Source: Neptuniibacter sp. 1_MG-2023 (GTDB lineage: Bacteria; Pseudomonadota; Gammaproteobacteria; Pseudomonadales; Balneatricaceae). Taken from it: a stretch of DNA of 64,000 nt. Below the pieces are notes generated by a model that saw only the letters and a program-made list of their open reading frames with translations, was not told the DNA's origin and searched no databases. Shown here piece by piece: positions 18,579-25,742 of this stretch. Every line of letters begins with the position of its first letter. Position 1 is the first letter of the stretch. The position numbers were made by a program, and so were the translations under genes. Location of the stretch: the NCBI RefSeq assembly GCF_030547185.1, contig NZ_JAUOQR010000003.1:186001-250000 (forward strand), read 5' to 3'.

Positions 18579-18686
18579 TGTAGGCGCTCACCCTTTGCCC
18601 GACGAGAATCAAAGCGAAAGGCTGACGAAAATTAAAAGGGGCAGAGCCCTTTAAATGTCTAATGTAGGAGCTCACCCTGTGAGCGA
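18579..18686. repeat. REP-like repeat pair in the recJ-downstream intergenic region
   Basis: TGTAGGCGCTCACCC (18579-18593) and TGTAGGAGCTCACCCTGTGA (18663-18682, continuing GCGA) are direct copies. The second contains GCTCAC-CCT-GTGAGC, a perfect inverted repeat. The format resembles Pseudomonas-type REP sequences (TGTAGGAGC...GCGA). A further hairpin, AAAAGGG/CCCTTT, lies between them (18634-18653). The 18487-18975 intergenic stretch holds these repeats, the hairpin above and an AT-rich segment, with no supportable gene. Confidence 0.55.
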
Positions 18687-18933
18687 AGATACTTGTATTA
18701 CCACCCTGCTTAGGTTAAAAATAGTTATAAATCAGACAGATGGATGTCTGGCATGGGTATATATACGCAGCCTTTTTATATGAGCTATGTATATCAATTG
18801 CTAATGCGCATGCTCGTTTTGTCACGGAAGAGTACGATTTAATTCTTTAGCTTCTCCTTCCTTTTCAAATAATTACATCTGTTTTTAATTAATAGCGCTG
18901 CGGGTAGATACACGGTCCCCTGTATATACAAAT

Positions 18934-18940
18934 GTTAGGC
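18934..18940 (+). other. Integron core site GTTAGGC, left boundary of cassette 1
   Basis: The sequence GTTAGGC fits the GTTRRRY core consensus. Its TTAGGC is exactly complementary to the GCCTAA that opens attC at 19594, as expected for the two ends of one circularised cassette. No complete attC or recognisable attI was seen immediately upstream. The cassette may therefore sit at the first position after attI, at a decayed attC, or at a secondary GTT target. Confidence 0.65.
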
Positions 18941-19659
18941 ATCACAAATATCATATCGCGTATTCAGGGAGACTTATGCAGGAATTTTTCAAGCAAGAAT
19001 ACATTCAAATAGGTTTTTATATAATTAGCCCGATAGCAACGTTCTTAGCTGTTGCAACTGCATATTTAGCTATTTATAGACAATCTAAACCCAATATTGT
19101 TGTTTACTATGAAACATCTGCAGCTGGATCAGTTATTGACTTAGTTATTTGTAATCATGGAAATGGTACCGCAAAAAATTTAGAGTTTTCTAAAGCATTA
19201 CCTATAAATTGTTGGGGAATTGAAAACGCAGATAAAGTAAATAAATCAGATTTCTTCAACTCTAAAATACCGCTTCTAGCATCAGGAAAAGAATTACGTT
19301 ATCAAGCAGGCCAATATGGTGGTTTAAGCTCAGTCATAAAAGAAAGCTACTCACTAGAAGTAACTTATACCTATAAGACACCGTTAAGGAGCAAAAAAGG
19401 TGTTGATTCTATAGTTCTCGATATTCGCTATATGAGTCAAATGCAATCTAAGAATAGTGCGGCTCTCGATTTATCAGATGCATTAAAAGGCCGTAATAAC
19501 ACTATATTTAAGGAACTTAATAAAAGTCTAAAATCGATTAACACAACACTAACTAGTATATCTAACAAATTAGATAGGAAAGATGAAAGTGATGCCTAAC
19601 AAGTGGCTGTTGGCGGACGCACCTGCGCTGGCGCTCCGGTGCGCCGCAAAGCCAAAGCG
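18935..19659 (+). mobile_element. Integron gene cassette 1 (one ORF plus attC)
   Basis: This 725-bp unit is bounded by G^TTAGGC at the left and G^TTAAAT at the right. It contains one plus-strand ORF, and its stop codon TAA falls inside the attC inverse core GCCTAAC. One ORF filling the unit, matching cassette ends and a folding attC together make a textbook gene cassette. The segment is visibly richer in A+T than the recJ region. Confidence 0.8.
18976..19599 (+). CDS. Cassette-borne membrane protein of unknown function
   Basis: The 207-residue protein has one N-terminal membrane segment (about residues 12-36, IGFYIISPIATFLAVATAYL), then a beta-rich domain (NIVVYYETSAAGSVIDLVIC, NHGNGTAKNLEF) like the Ig-like cytoplasmic or periplasmic domain of other orphan membrane proteins. 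A C-terminal coiled-coil-like tail follows (FKELNKSLKSINTTLTSIS). AGGGAG precedes the ATG. No homologue is recognised. Codon use is AT-rich compared with the neighbours, as expected for a captured cassette. Confidence 0.75.
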   Translation: MQEFFKQEYIQIGFYIISPIATFLAVATAYLAIYRQSKPNIVVYYETSAAGSVIDLVICNHGNGTAKNLEFSKALPINCWGIENADKVNKSDFFNSKIPLLASGKELRYQAGQYGGLSSVIKESYSLEVTYTYKTPLRSKKGVDSIVLDIRYMSQMQSKNSAALDLSDALKGRNNTIFKELNKSLKSINTTLTSISNKLDRKDESDA

Positions 19660-19665
19660 TTAAAT
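19594..19665 (+). other. attC recombination site 1
   Basis: This 72-bp site starts with inverse core GCCTAAC (19594-19600) and ends with core GTTAAAT (19659-19665). Its arms can pair: AACAAGTGGCTGTTGGC on the left against GCAAAGCCAAAGCGTT on the right, with unpaired bases such as an extra G. Within it, GGACGCACC pairs with GGTGCGCC around TGCGCTGGCGCTCC. Such imperfect folding with extrahelical bases is what integron integrase recognises on the bottom strand. Confidence 0.8.
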
Positions 19666-19971
19666 GAGCAATACCGTATTATTTGGCAGAGTTTCTAAAG
19701 ACTCTGTTAGTTGGGATTGTGATGAATAGTGCTGCCCAAAGGTGGAGCTGGTAGGGTGGGTATCTTGCGTGCGAGGGAAGCGACCCTTACAATCAGTATG
19801 AAAAATGCGGGTAGTTAATAATAAATGTGCGAACATTTAGCGCTTTTATAGTAGTTTACGGCCGTCCCAGCCGCAATGATGCATTGCAGTAGTCCGAGTG
19901 GGTAGGCTAGAGTAAACGCGAATAGTCAGTTTGTTCCGCTTAGGCTCTTGATAATTAAACGAGGAAATAAG

Positions 19972-20604
19972 ATGAAAACTGCTTTCACGTTTGTTGCCTT
20001 TTTATGTTTCACTCATACCACGGTGATGGCGTCGAATGCTGTCATTGATGATATACGTGCGAAAGGAGAGACATGTCGGGCAATGGCTCAAACGGCCGAA
20101 GGCCAGAAGCTCGCCCATCTGTGTTTGTCGAGTTGCGCACGCTATGGTGATACGTTAACTCAATATCCTGAATTGTTGAGTGATATTGGGGTGAAAAGAT
20201 GCCATAGGGATTATGCGAGGGCGCAGAAAGGTTTGACGAAAACGCCACCGCCCGTTAATCGAACACAAAATGCCCCAGCAAAAGTGGAACCTGCTCGCAC
20301 AACTATGCCGGATGTTGAAGGCCTATGGACGGGAATACTCAGAGGAGAGATGCGAGTGCGGGCTGATGCCCGTACCGACTGGCAACAGATTTGCCGAGGT
20401 ACAGCGATGGTCATGGCGTTTGCCCATGATTCAACGGATACGATAGAGCAGCAAAAGCAGCGGCGGCTTGATCAAACCGCATTTTTTAAACAGCTTAAAC
20501 GTAAAGATCAAGTGCGCTTGATTGGCATCACATACGATCCAGCTAGAGCCGGGCAGCAGCTTCATTGCCAAGCTGAGCGGGTTGAGATTATCGGCTCGAA
20601 TTAA
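19972..20604 (+). CDS. Secreted Cys-containing protein of unknown function
   Basis: The 210-residue protein starts at the ATG at 19972, with GAGG 8 bp upstream. The TTG at 19948 is less likely. The first 22 residues form a signal peptide (KTAFTFVAFLCFTHTTVMA). The next 60 hold four Cys (CRAMAQ, CLSSC, KRCHRDY), suggesting two disulfides. A Pro-rich linker follows (TPPPVNRTQNAPAKVEP), then a C-terminal domain with VEGLWTGILRGEMR and two more Cys. I do not recognise it. It lies between the two attC sites and may be the cargo of a second cassette running from 19660. The 372 bp before it hold attC 1 and a short CAGAGT/ACTCTG hairpin but no other gene. Confidence 0.65.
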   Translation: MKTAFTFVAFLCFTHTTVMASNAVIDDIRAKGETCRAMAQTAEGQKLAHLCLSSCARYGDTLTQYPELLSDIGVKRCHRDYARAQKGLTKTPPPVNRTQNAPAKVEPARTTMPDVEGLWTGILRGEMRVRADARTDWQQICRGTAMVMAFAHDSTDTIEQQKQRRLDQTAFFKQLKRKDQVRLIGITYDPARAGQQLHCQAERVEIIGSN

Positions 20605-20626
20605 GCTTGCGTATTTTTCGAATAAT

Positions 20627-20700
20627 TGGGGTCAGAGTTAAATTAAGTTTTCAACGTGTTGATATTTAGAGTTAATCAAGTATGACTTTACTCTGACTTC
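20627..20700. repeat. Short MITE-like element with GGGGTCAGAGT-type ends
   Basis: GTCAGAGTTAAA (20631-20642), preceded by GGG, is inverted at TTTACTCTGAC (20687-20697), giving a 74-bp unit. Ends of the type GGGGTCAGAGTAAA are common at REP-associated (IS200-like, RAYT) elements in gammaproteobacteria. No transposase is present, so this would be a non-autonomous copy. Confidence 0.5.
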
Positions 20701-20963
20701 GAACTTAAAAAGCTTTACCCAATCACAATAACTTTTCTAAGTCGAAAACGCATAAGTCTTATGCTCTAAAAAAGTTACGTATTTATTCTAGCGAGCTAGT
20801 TTTTTTGTAGTAATATTCATAACCATTAACCGTGTTGAAAACAGATTTTCTGGGTAATATCGCATAACCTAACTTATTGACAGGCTAGCTCAATATAAGG
20901 GCAAAAGGGTATATTTATTACTTCAATACAATATATTAGGGCGTTTGCGCCTTATACTAAATG

Positions 20964-21248
20964 TTAAAGCGTCTGAGTTTTTAAGGGTAAAACATTTAAA
21001 ATAAAGACTTGTTTAAAACCAAATTCAGTATTTAAAAACAGTAAAAAACAACCAGGCCTGGTAACTTTAGTATTGGTGTTTATAAAAAAGTGTAATGTTA
21101 CAGGTTAAAAGTACAACAACCACTTCAAGCATCACGCTTTAACAAGCGCTTCCAGCCTGACGCCAAAGACTATGCGTTTTTTGTGCCACTCGCTGCGCTC
21201 AAATATTAACACAAAGATACTCCTGTTTTGGTGCAGCTGAAGCGGGCG
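20964..21248 (+). mobile_element. Putative non-coding integron cassette
   Basis: GTTAAAG at 20963-20969 is exactly complementary to CTTTAAC, the inverse core of attC 2 at 21137. That is the relation expected of the two ends of one cassette. The resulting unit is 285 bp. It has no reading frame of 60 codons or more on either strand and contains the palindrome ACCAGGCCTGGT (21051-21062). GTTAAAG departs from GTTRRRY at its last base. The left neighbour's attC was not convincingly found. The surrounding 20605-21273 stretch holds only the MITE-like repeat, this cassette and attC 2. Confidence 0.5.
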
Positions 21249-21254
21249 TTAGTT
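21137..21254 (+). other. attC recombination site 2 (long, VCR-like)
   Basis: This 118-bp site begins with CTTTAAC (21137-21143) and ends with GTTAGTT (21248-21254). The outer arms AACAAGCGCTTCCAGC and GCTGAAGCGGGCGTT pair with one extra C on the left arm, the classic extrahelical base. Pairing continues inward through CTGACGCCAAA against TTTGGTGCAG. The size and the GCGGGCGTTA end resemble long Vibrio-type repeats. Confidence 0.75.
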
Positions 21255-21273
21255 TGCTAAAGGCAGCGGTTAA

Positions 21274-21633
21274 CTAGCCTAAGCTTGCTCTCACATCAGC
21301 AATGGTGATGAAGAGTTTATTTTCAGCGTCTTCAAATGCTATGAAAACCATAGCGTTCTAGCAATTTTTCGCACCGTCTTTGGCATCAACGATAACAACT
21401 GGAAATGCAACGCTATCACTAGCAGCTAACAGCTTTCTGAGTGCATCGATAAGCAGCCATTCACCAAAGCCTTTCCCTTTATATCGGTCATCGACAGCAA
21501 GACGGGCAATCAGACCACCGGAGGTGGATGATGGGAAACGGTAAGTAAGGACAAGCACTTTTACGTGTTTCGGCAACACCTCTATGGGTGGGGATATTGC
21601 CCTTGTCTCTGTGTCGGGGAGACTATAGCCACT
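21274..21633 (-). pseudogene. Frameshifted and truncated GNAT acetyltransferase (TacT-like toxin remnant)
   Basis: Minus-strand reading gives IARLAVDDRYKGKGFGEWLL, the acetyl-CoA-binding motif A (RxxGxG), then LAASDSVAFPVVIVDAKD, both typical of GNAT toxins of the TacT/DUF1778-linked type. The frame stops at 21358, but the C-terminal family pattern continues in two other frames: LLERYGFHSI, then IAFEDAENKLFITIADVR, ending at 21274. At least two frameshifts are therefore needed. The N-terminal 50-60 residues are missing, because the homology runs into a stop at 21634 and the next gene ends at 21650. No DUF1778 antitoxin gene is visible. The reverse orientation relative to attC is common for toxin cassettes. 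Confidence 0.75.
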
Positions 21634-21649
21634 TCACTGGCAAAAAGCG

Positions 21650-22114
21650 CTAATGGTCAGTGTCATCAAAAAAAGTATTCACGTGAGCCATCATGCTGCC
21701 CACTACACCAACGCCAGGCTTACCGGCGTCCCGCTTAGCTTGTTGAAAACTGCTTAATCGCTGAATAATTTCGGCTCGCCAAACGGTTCGGGTGGGTGTG
21801 TTTTCTAGGTCAATAGATTCAATAATGCTGCAGCAGGTGCTGCGATCAATGTCATCACTTTTAGCGTCAGGATCACCTTGAGCCCATGTATATTCACTAG
21901 TGGCTTTCATTTGTATGGCCAAGGCTTGCAATAAGTGGTCGACATCAACTCGGGTAACAGCACCACATGAGTGGGGACTCATCTTAGGGTGCGTCTGTGG
22001 ATTGTCTATTGCTGTTTTTTCTCGTGATTTTGCTTTTTGCACTAAGCCTACACCGGCGAATACCAGTAGTATCGCCAGCAATAGGAGCCAATCTAACTCG
22101 ATATCTTTTAACAT
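21650..22114 (-). CDS. Small membrane protein of unknown function
   Basis: The 154-residue protein has one N-terminal membrane segment (about residues 9-25, WLLLLAILLVFAGVGLV) followed by a basic stretch (QKAKSREK) and a soluble domain with two adjacent Cys (STCCSIIESI), two His-containing stretches (MSPHSCGAV, DHLLQALAIQ) and the tail MMAHVNTFFDDTDH. No family is recognised. It lies on the minus strand directly before the GNAT remnant and is surrounded by non-coding DNA. It is probably accessory. Confidence 0.55.
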   Translation of the reverse strand: MLKDIELDWLLLLAILLVFAGVGLVQKAKSREKTAIDNPQTHPKMSPHSCGAVTRVDVDHLLQALAIQMKATSEYTWAQGDPDAKSDDIDRSTCCSIIESIDLENTPTRTVWRAEIIQRLSSFQQAKRDAGKPGVGVVGSMMAHVNTFFDDTDH

Positions 22115-22656
22115 TCATTACCTTTTATACCGAGACCTTGGGAAAGTCAGTACGGTCAGTCAATTGTCTTATGTCGTTTTAACGACAGCCTTCCATATAT
22201 TTCACTGCTGGATACCTTCCCCAAAGAAACTAGGGCAGACACTGCCTTTTTGTTTGCAGTAAGAAACTGCCCGACACTCAATGACAACCGAAGCACGCTT
22301 AGGGGGAAACTGAGCGCTGACTGTCAGGTAGAACGCTCTGCTCGCGTTTGCTCCGGCCTGACGTTCCTTATTTCAGTACTCATTGAGGGCTATTATGCGG
22401 TATCCGTCATATGTATTGGATGGCATAGGGTAGATGGTTTTTTATACATGTTTACTCCACTTTTACCGAATCATCAATGCCTGCGTCATAATCAAGCGTT
22501 TTTGTCCGCAAGCGAAAAAACCTAGGCGTCAAAAAATCTAGGGGCAGGTCGTGCTTGTTGCAACAGATGACTAACCTAGCTAGCAGCGGTATTCTTTATT
22601 CCCTTTTCGAATGATGTCTATGTCGCAAAGCCACTTATTTATAAGGAATTTTTGAT
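22115..22656. other. Gene-poor accessory stretch
   Basis: No supportable gene was found in these 542 bp. Visible structure: TGTCGTT-TT-AACGACA (a perfect 7-bp hairpin inside GTCTTATGTCGTTTTAACGA), and CTCAATGA near 22276 inverted as TCATTGAG near 22380, enclosing GC-rich blocks (CTGACTGTCAGG, CCGGCCTGACG). The latter could be a decayed folded element but lacks integron core sites. One 91-codon plus-strand frame here has no protein-like features. Confidence 0.5.
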
Positions 22657-22983
22657 GTGAAGAAAATCATGCTAACTACAGTGCTATCGGTAGTCTTTCT
22701 ATCTATTGGTTTTATAGGTGGTTGGTGGGCAAATTCGCCAAGCTTTGATTTATTATGCTCAAAGCCATACGTGCATACTCTGGGTAAAGCTATTGAGGCT
22801 CAAGGTATGAGTATAGAGGCAGGCACAGAAATTGATTTAAGGTCTTGTGAATATGCTAATCGTTTTACTGTTAGTTTAACGTACGATAAAGGTGCCCATA
22901 GAGAGCTATTTATTCCTAAAAATAGTGCGCCAAATATTGGCAATCATGGCGCAAAACAATATAGCATTTCAGATATTAAATAA
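22657..22983 (+). CDS. Small secreted or membrane-anchored protein of unknown function
   Basis: The 108-residue protein starts at GTG 22657 with AAGGA upstream. It has an N-terminal hydrophobic segment (MLTTVLSVVFLSIGFIGGWW) and then a small domain with two Cys (FDLLCSKPY, LRSCEYANRF). It is not recognised. Together with the next two genes it forms a plus-strand row of small membrane proteins. Confidence 0.6.
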   Translation: MKKIMLTTVLSVVFLSIGFIGGWWANSPSFDLLCSKPYVHTLGKAIEAQGMSIEAGTEIDLRSCEYANRFTVSLTYDKGAHRELFIPKNSAPNIGNHGAKQYSISDIK

Positions 22984-23026
22984 TTCAGAGGGCGGTAGCC
23001 TGTATCTCTATTTATCCAGTAATGCT

Positions 23027-23353
23027 ATGAAAAAACTAATTTTTGGCATATCTATTCTGTTCTTTATCGCTGCGCAGTCATACTTTATCTATGGCTTGCT
23101 GCAACCGGAAACTGCTGAATCTTTTCGACAGCTTTGGGCTAGCTTCGGTATAAAGCAAACGGCGTATTCGACGTTTGTTTTCCGTACGATTCAATGGTGG
23201 GTCGCTTTACCTATTTTATGTTTAGGCTTGGCGGTTTTTGCGTTGCTTCGCTCATCTAAGTTGTTTTTATTTATAACAATTTTGATAGGCTTTGTCGGGA
23301 CCGTGGCGCTTTATTGGTCAGTCTATGCACCTGCGCTACTTGTGCAGCCTTGA
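23027..23353 (+). CDS. Small multi-pass membrane protein of unknown function
   Basis: The 108-residue protein has three hydrophobic segments: KLIFGISILFFIAAQSYFIY near the N-terminus, WWVALPILCLGLAVFALL in the middle, and FLFITILIGFVGTVALYWSV near the C-terminus. The ATG at 23027 begins the typical MKKLIF signal-like start. The frame is open further upstream to 22892 but would then overlap the previous gene. Family not recognised. Confidence 0.6.
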   Translation: MKKLIFGISILFFIAAQSYFIYGLLQPETAESFRQLWASFGIKQTAYSTFVFRTIQWWVALPILCLGLAVFALLRSSKLFLFITILIGFVGTVALYWSVYAPALLVQP

Positions 23354-23457
23354 GAGCTAAGTGTTTTTTGTCGTCTGTTTCGAGTTTTTAATGTAACTGA
23401 ATACAGGGGTTAGGTGCGGTTAAATAAAAGCGCTTTAACATTTAAAAGGAATATTAG

Positions 23458-23694
23458 ATGAAATCATTAATTTTTATATTGGTTGGTTTATACCTTTCGT
23501 GGCACTACACGGATCTAGCGTCTGATAGCAGTATTCAAAACGCATTAGCCCCCTTGGGTGTATTCATCTTTCTGATTTTATTGGCTATGTGGTTTGTTTC
23601 AAAAGGGGATCGTCGAGGAGGAACGGGTACGAGTGGCGGTTCTGGCGATTACAGTGGGGATAGTTGCTCTGGAGGAGATGGTGGTTGCGATTAG
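23458..23694 (+). CDS. Small membrane protein with Gly/Ser/Cys-rich tail
   Basis: The 78-residue protein has AAAAGGA upstream of its ATG. Two hydrophobic segments (SLIFILVGLYLSWHY and LGVFIFLILLAMWFV) are followed by a tail of Gly, Ser, Asp and two Cys (GGSGDYSGDSCSGGDGGCD). Similar Gly/Cys tails occur at the C-terminus of several small bacterial membrane proteins of unknown role. Function not assigned. Confidence 0.6.
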   Translation: MKSLIFILVGLYLSWHYTDLASDSSIQNALAPLGVFIFLILLAMWFVSKGDRRGGTGTSGGSGDYSGDSCSGGDGGCD

Positions 23695-23841
23695 GGCTGC
23701 GACCGATAACACCTTTTTCATTAATATCCCTTTTATATCGATAAATAACGTATAGAGCCAGTAGTGACTTAAAAACCGGCAGCTTGGTTGAGCAGGTCTA
23801 AATATTTTTTAAAGGCCCCAATCTTTTGAGTGCATGCAGGT

Positions 23842-24606
23842 TTAGAGTTTTCCTCGCTTTCTTTTGATCGATAAGCGCCGAGCAAGCCTAGGTCGCTTGG
23901 CAATAAGTTGTTGCTGACGTGTTTTTGCATTGTTGCTGGCGGTGTTGTAAATGTTCATTAACTCTTCTGCGCTCACATCGATAAACATATCTTCTTTTTC
24001 TAGCGCACCGTAAAGATCTTCGATCTCAAATATATGTGTTTCATCGATTTTATTCGCTATTGCCGTGTTTAAAAATGATGGGTAGCGCCGCCAATAGAAG
24101 GCGTTATTGATGACAAAAGCCAGTATGAGTAGGGCGAGCAGATTGATGGCTAATGGATAGAGTAAAAACTCATATCCCATGGCGTGTATGCTGTTTCCGC
24201 CAACCACACAAGAGAGTGCGGTGGATCCCCCCGGTGGGTGCAGGCAGCGTAGGTAGTGCATAGTGATAATAGATACGCCAACGGCCACTGCTCCTGTAAT
24301 AAACGATGAGCCAAACGCCTGAAAAAAACTGATACCAATAAATGCGGAGATAAGGTGGCCCATCAGAAAGGGCCAAGGTTGTGATAATGCACCATGGGGG
24401 ACGGCGAACAATAGAACTGCGCTGGCGCCAATGGAGGAGAGCACCAATAAGGAATCCGGTATAGATAAAAAGGTACGCGAGAAATAAAAGACACTCAGCA
24501 GGGCCACAAAAGCCGTTACGCCTGAAATAAGGCGCTCAAAGTGGGAGGTTTTATTTGTTTCTATACCAATGAATTGAGCCGTATTACGATATAAAGAAGT
24601 GAGCAT
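23842..24606 (-). CDS. HPP family integral membrane protein
   Basis: The 254-residue protein has four or five membrane segments in the first 170 residues and the signature CLHPPGGSTALSCVVGG that names the family, as well as SIGASAVLLFAVPHGALSQP. Characterised plant members transport nitrite, and bacterial members are uncharacterised. The C-terminal 80 residues are soluble and end in a strongly basic tail (KRPRLARRLSIKRKRGKL). It is divergent from a LysR-type regulator, which may control it. Confidence 0.88.
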   Translation of the reverse strand: MLTSLYRNTAQFIGIETNKTSHFERLISGVTAFVALLSVFYFSRTFLSIPDSLLVLSSIGASAVLLFAVPHGALSQPWPFLMGHLISAFIGISFFQAFGSSFITGAVAVGVSIITMHYLRCLHPPGGSTALSCVVGGNSIHAMGYEFLLYPLAINLLALLILAFVINNAFYWRRYPSFLNTAIANKIDETHIFEIEDLYGALEKEDMFIDVSAEELMNIYNTASNNAKTRQQQLIAKRPRLARRLSIKRKRGKL

Positions 24607-24713
24607 TTGGACAGTAGAGCCTTACAAAAATAATAGCTGTTTTAGAGAATAAAAGTAAAAGTACAACCTTGCCCTAAGAACAGTTCACTCTACATTTACC
24701 TAGTAACGGCGCC

Positions 24714-24780
24714 ATTTTAATGATTAAAATAGCTTCATGTATAACGAATTTAAATGAGGTTTAAGTGCAATAATATTGCA
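24714..24780. promoter_or_regulatory. Two palindromes between the HPP gene and the LysR gene
   Basis: ATTTTAA-TGA-TTAAAAT (24714-24730) and TGCAAT-AAT-ATTGCA (24766-24780) are both perfect inverted repeats in the divergent promoter region. LysR-type regulators bind palindromes with a T-N11-A core, and the first fits that pattern. The second lies 17 bp before the chosen LysR start and could serve autoregulation. Confidence 0.45.
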
Positions 24781-24796
24781 TTTAAAATCAGTAGAA

Positions 24797-25648
24797 ATGG
24801 AAATTGATCAAGCTAGAACTTTTTTAGAGATTATTCACGCAGGGACATTTGCGCGTGCGGCAGAGCGATTACATGTTACCCAAACAACTGTGACTGCACG
24901 TGTACAAGCATTAGAAGCTGCGCTGAATTATAAGCTGTTTATTCGGAACCGAGCCGGTGCAAAGCTCACCCCACATGGTGAAGCTTTTGTTAAGCAGGCG
25001 AAAAATATGATTGAGGCTTGGGAGCAAGCTAAGCAGATCTGTGGACATGGGGAGTATCAAACCCAGCAAAGGTTAAATGTGGGAGGGGAGATAAGCCTAT
25101 GGAATCCAATCTTAAGTGATTGGATTATCGCCTTGAATGAGGACTTGCCTAATTTAGTTATCAACAGCCGAGTGACAACAACTGATATGCTGTATCAAGC
25201 TCTGCAAAAGCAAGAGGTTGAGGCGATTATTGTCCATAGTCCTCGCTACTTGCCGGGGTTGGTTATCGAACAGGTGGCTGAAGAAAAGTTGATACATGTT
25301 GCGTCGACGACATGTTCAACACCTGATCTTTTTATTGATTGGGGTGAGGAGTTTTCCCTGCAATTTGATCGTTGTGTGCCTTTTAATCGCCGCTCAGCTA
25401 TGCAGTTTTCCCTTGGCCCTATGGCACTAAAATACCTATTAGCTAAAGGCGGGAATGGATATTTTAGGACGCGGGTGGTTGATCGATATTTACAAAGCCA
25501 GCAATTAACTAAGGTCCGCGGTGCTACGGAATTCACATATCCCATTTATCTTGTTTATCACAAGAATATCGCTTTGCCAGAGGTTTTTGATCAGGCTAAA
25601 AAGCTCCTTTTAGAGAACGCGAAAACTTTCTCAAGTTGGTCTATTTAA
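24797..25648 (+). CDS. LysR family transcriptional regulator
   Basis: At 283 residues, it has an N-terminal winged helix-turn-helix (QARTFLEIIHAGTFARAAER, then LHVTQTTVTARVQALE) and a substrate-binding-like effector domain. The ATG at 24797 gives the usual MEIDQARTFL start. A TTG at 24776 would add seven residues but overlaps a palindrome. The effector is unknown. By position it probably acts on the divergent HPP-family gene, on itself, or on both. Confidence 0.9.
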   Translation: MEIDQARTFLEIIHAGTFARAAERLHVTQTTVTARVQALEAALNYKLFIRNRAGAKLTPHGEAFVKQAKNMIEAWEQAKQICGHGEYQTQQRLNVGGEISLWNPILSDWIIALNEDLPNLVINSRVTTTDMLYQALQKQEVEAIIVHSPRYLPGLVIEQVAEEKLIHVASTTCSTPDLFIDWGEEFSLQFDRCVPFNRRSAMQFSLGPMALKYLLAKGGNGYFRTRVVDRYLQSQQLTKVRGATEFTYPIYLVYHKNIALPEVFDQAKKLLLENAKTFSSWSI

Positions 25649-25742
25649 GGGGCTATCGTATTTTGCTTATAAATTTAATGCTGCCTTTCTAAGGGCGGTT
25701 TATATACTATCTTTTGATGACTCTTGGAGATTAGGAACCCGC

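Noticed and set aside
20798-20818. CTAGCGAGCTAG followed by seven T as a terminator
   Set aside because: The stem is only four to five base pairs with no gene just upstream. Too weak to list.
20867-20969. attC starting at ACCTAAC and ending at GTTAAAG
   Set aside because: The two ends are not complementary in their arms, so it was only mentioned as a weak candidate.
21900-22262. Plus-strand frame of 120 codons
   Set aside because: It lies mostly opposite the minus-strand membrane-protein gene and looks like its shadow.
22250-22525. Plus-strand frame of 91 codons in the gap before the small membrane proteins
   Set aside because: No start signal, odd composition and no domain-like pattern. 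It overlaps inverted repeats. Treated as chance.
23409-23415. Third integron core-like site GTTAGGT
   Set aside because: It matches the 7-bp consensus but has no inverse core or folding arms within 150 bp. Such 7-mers occur by chance.
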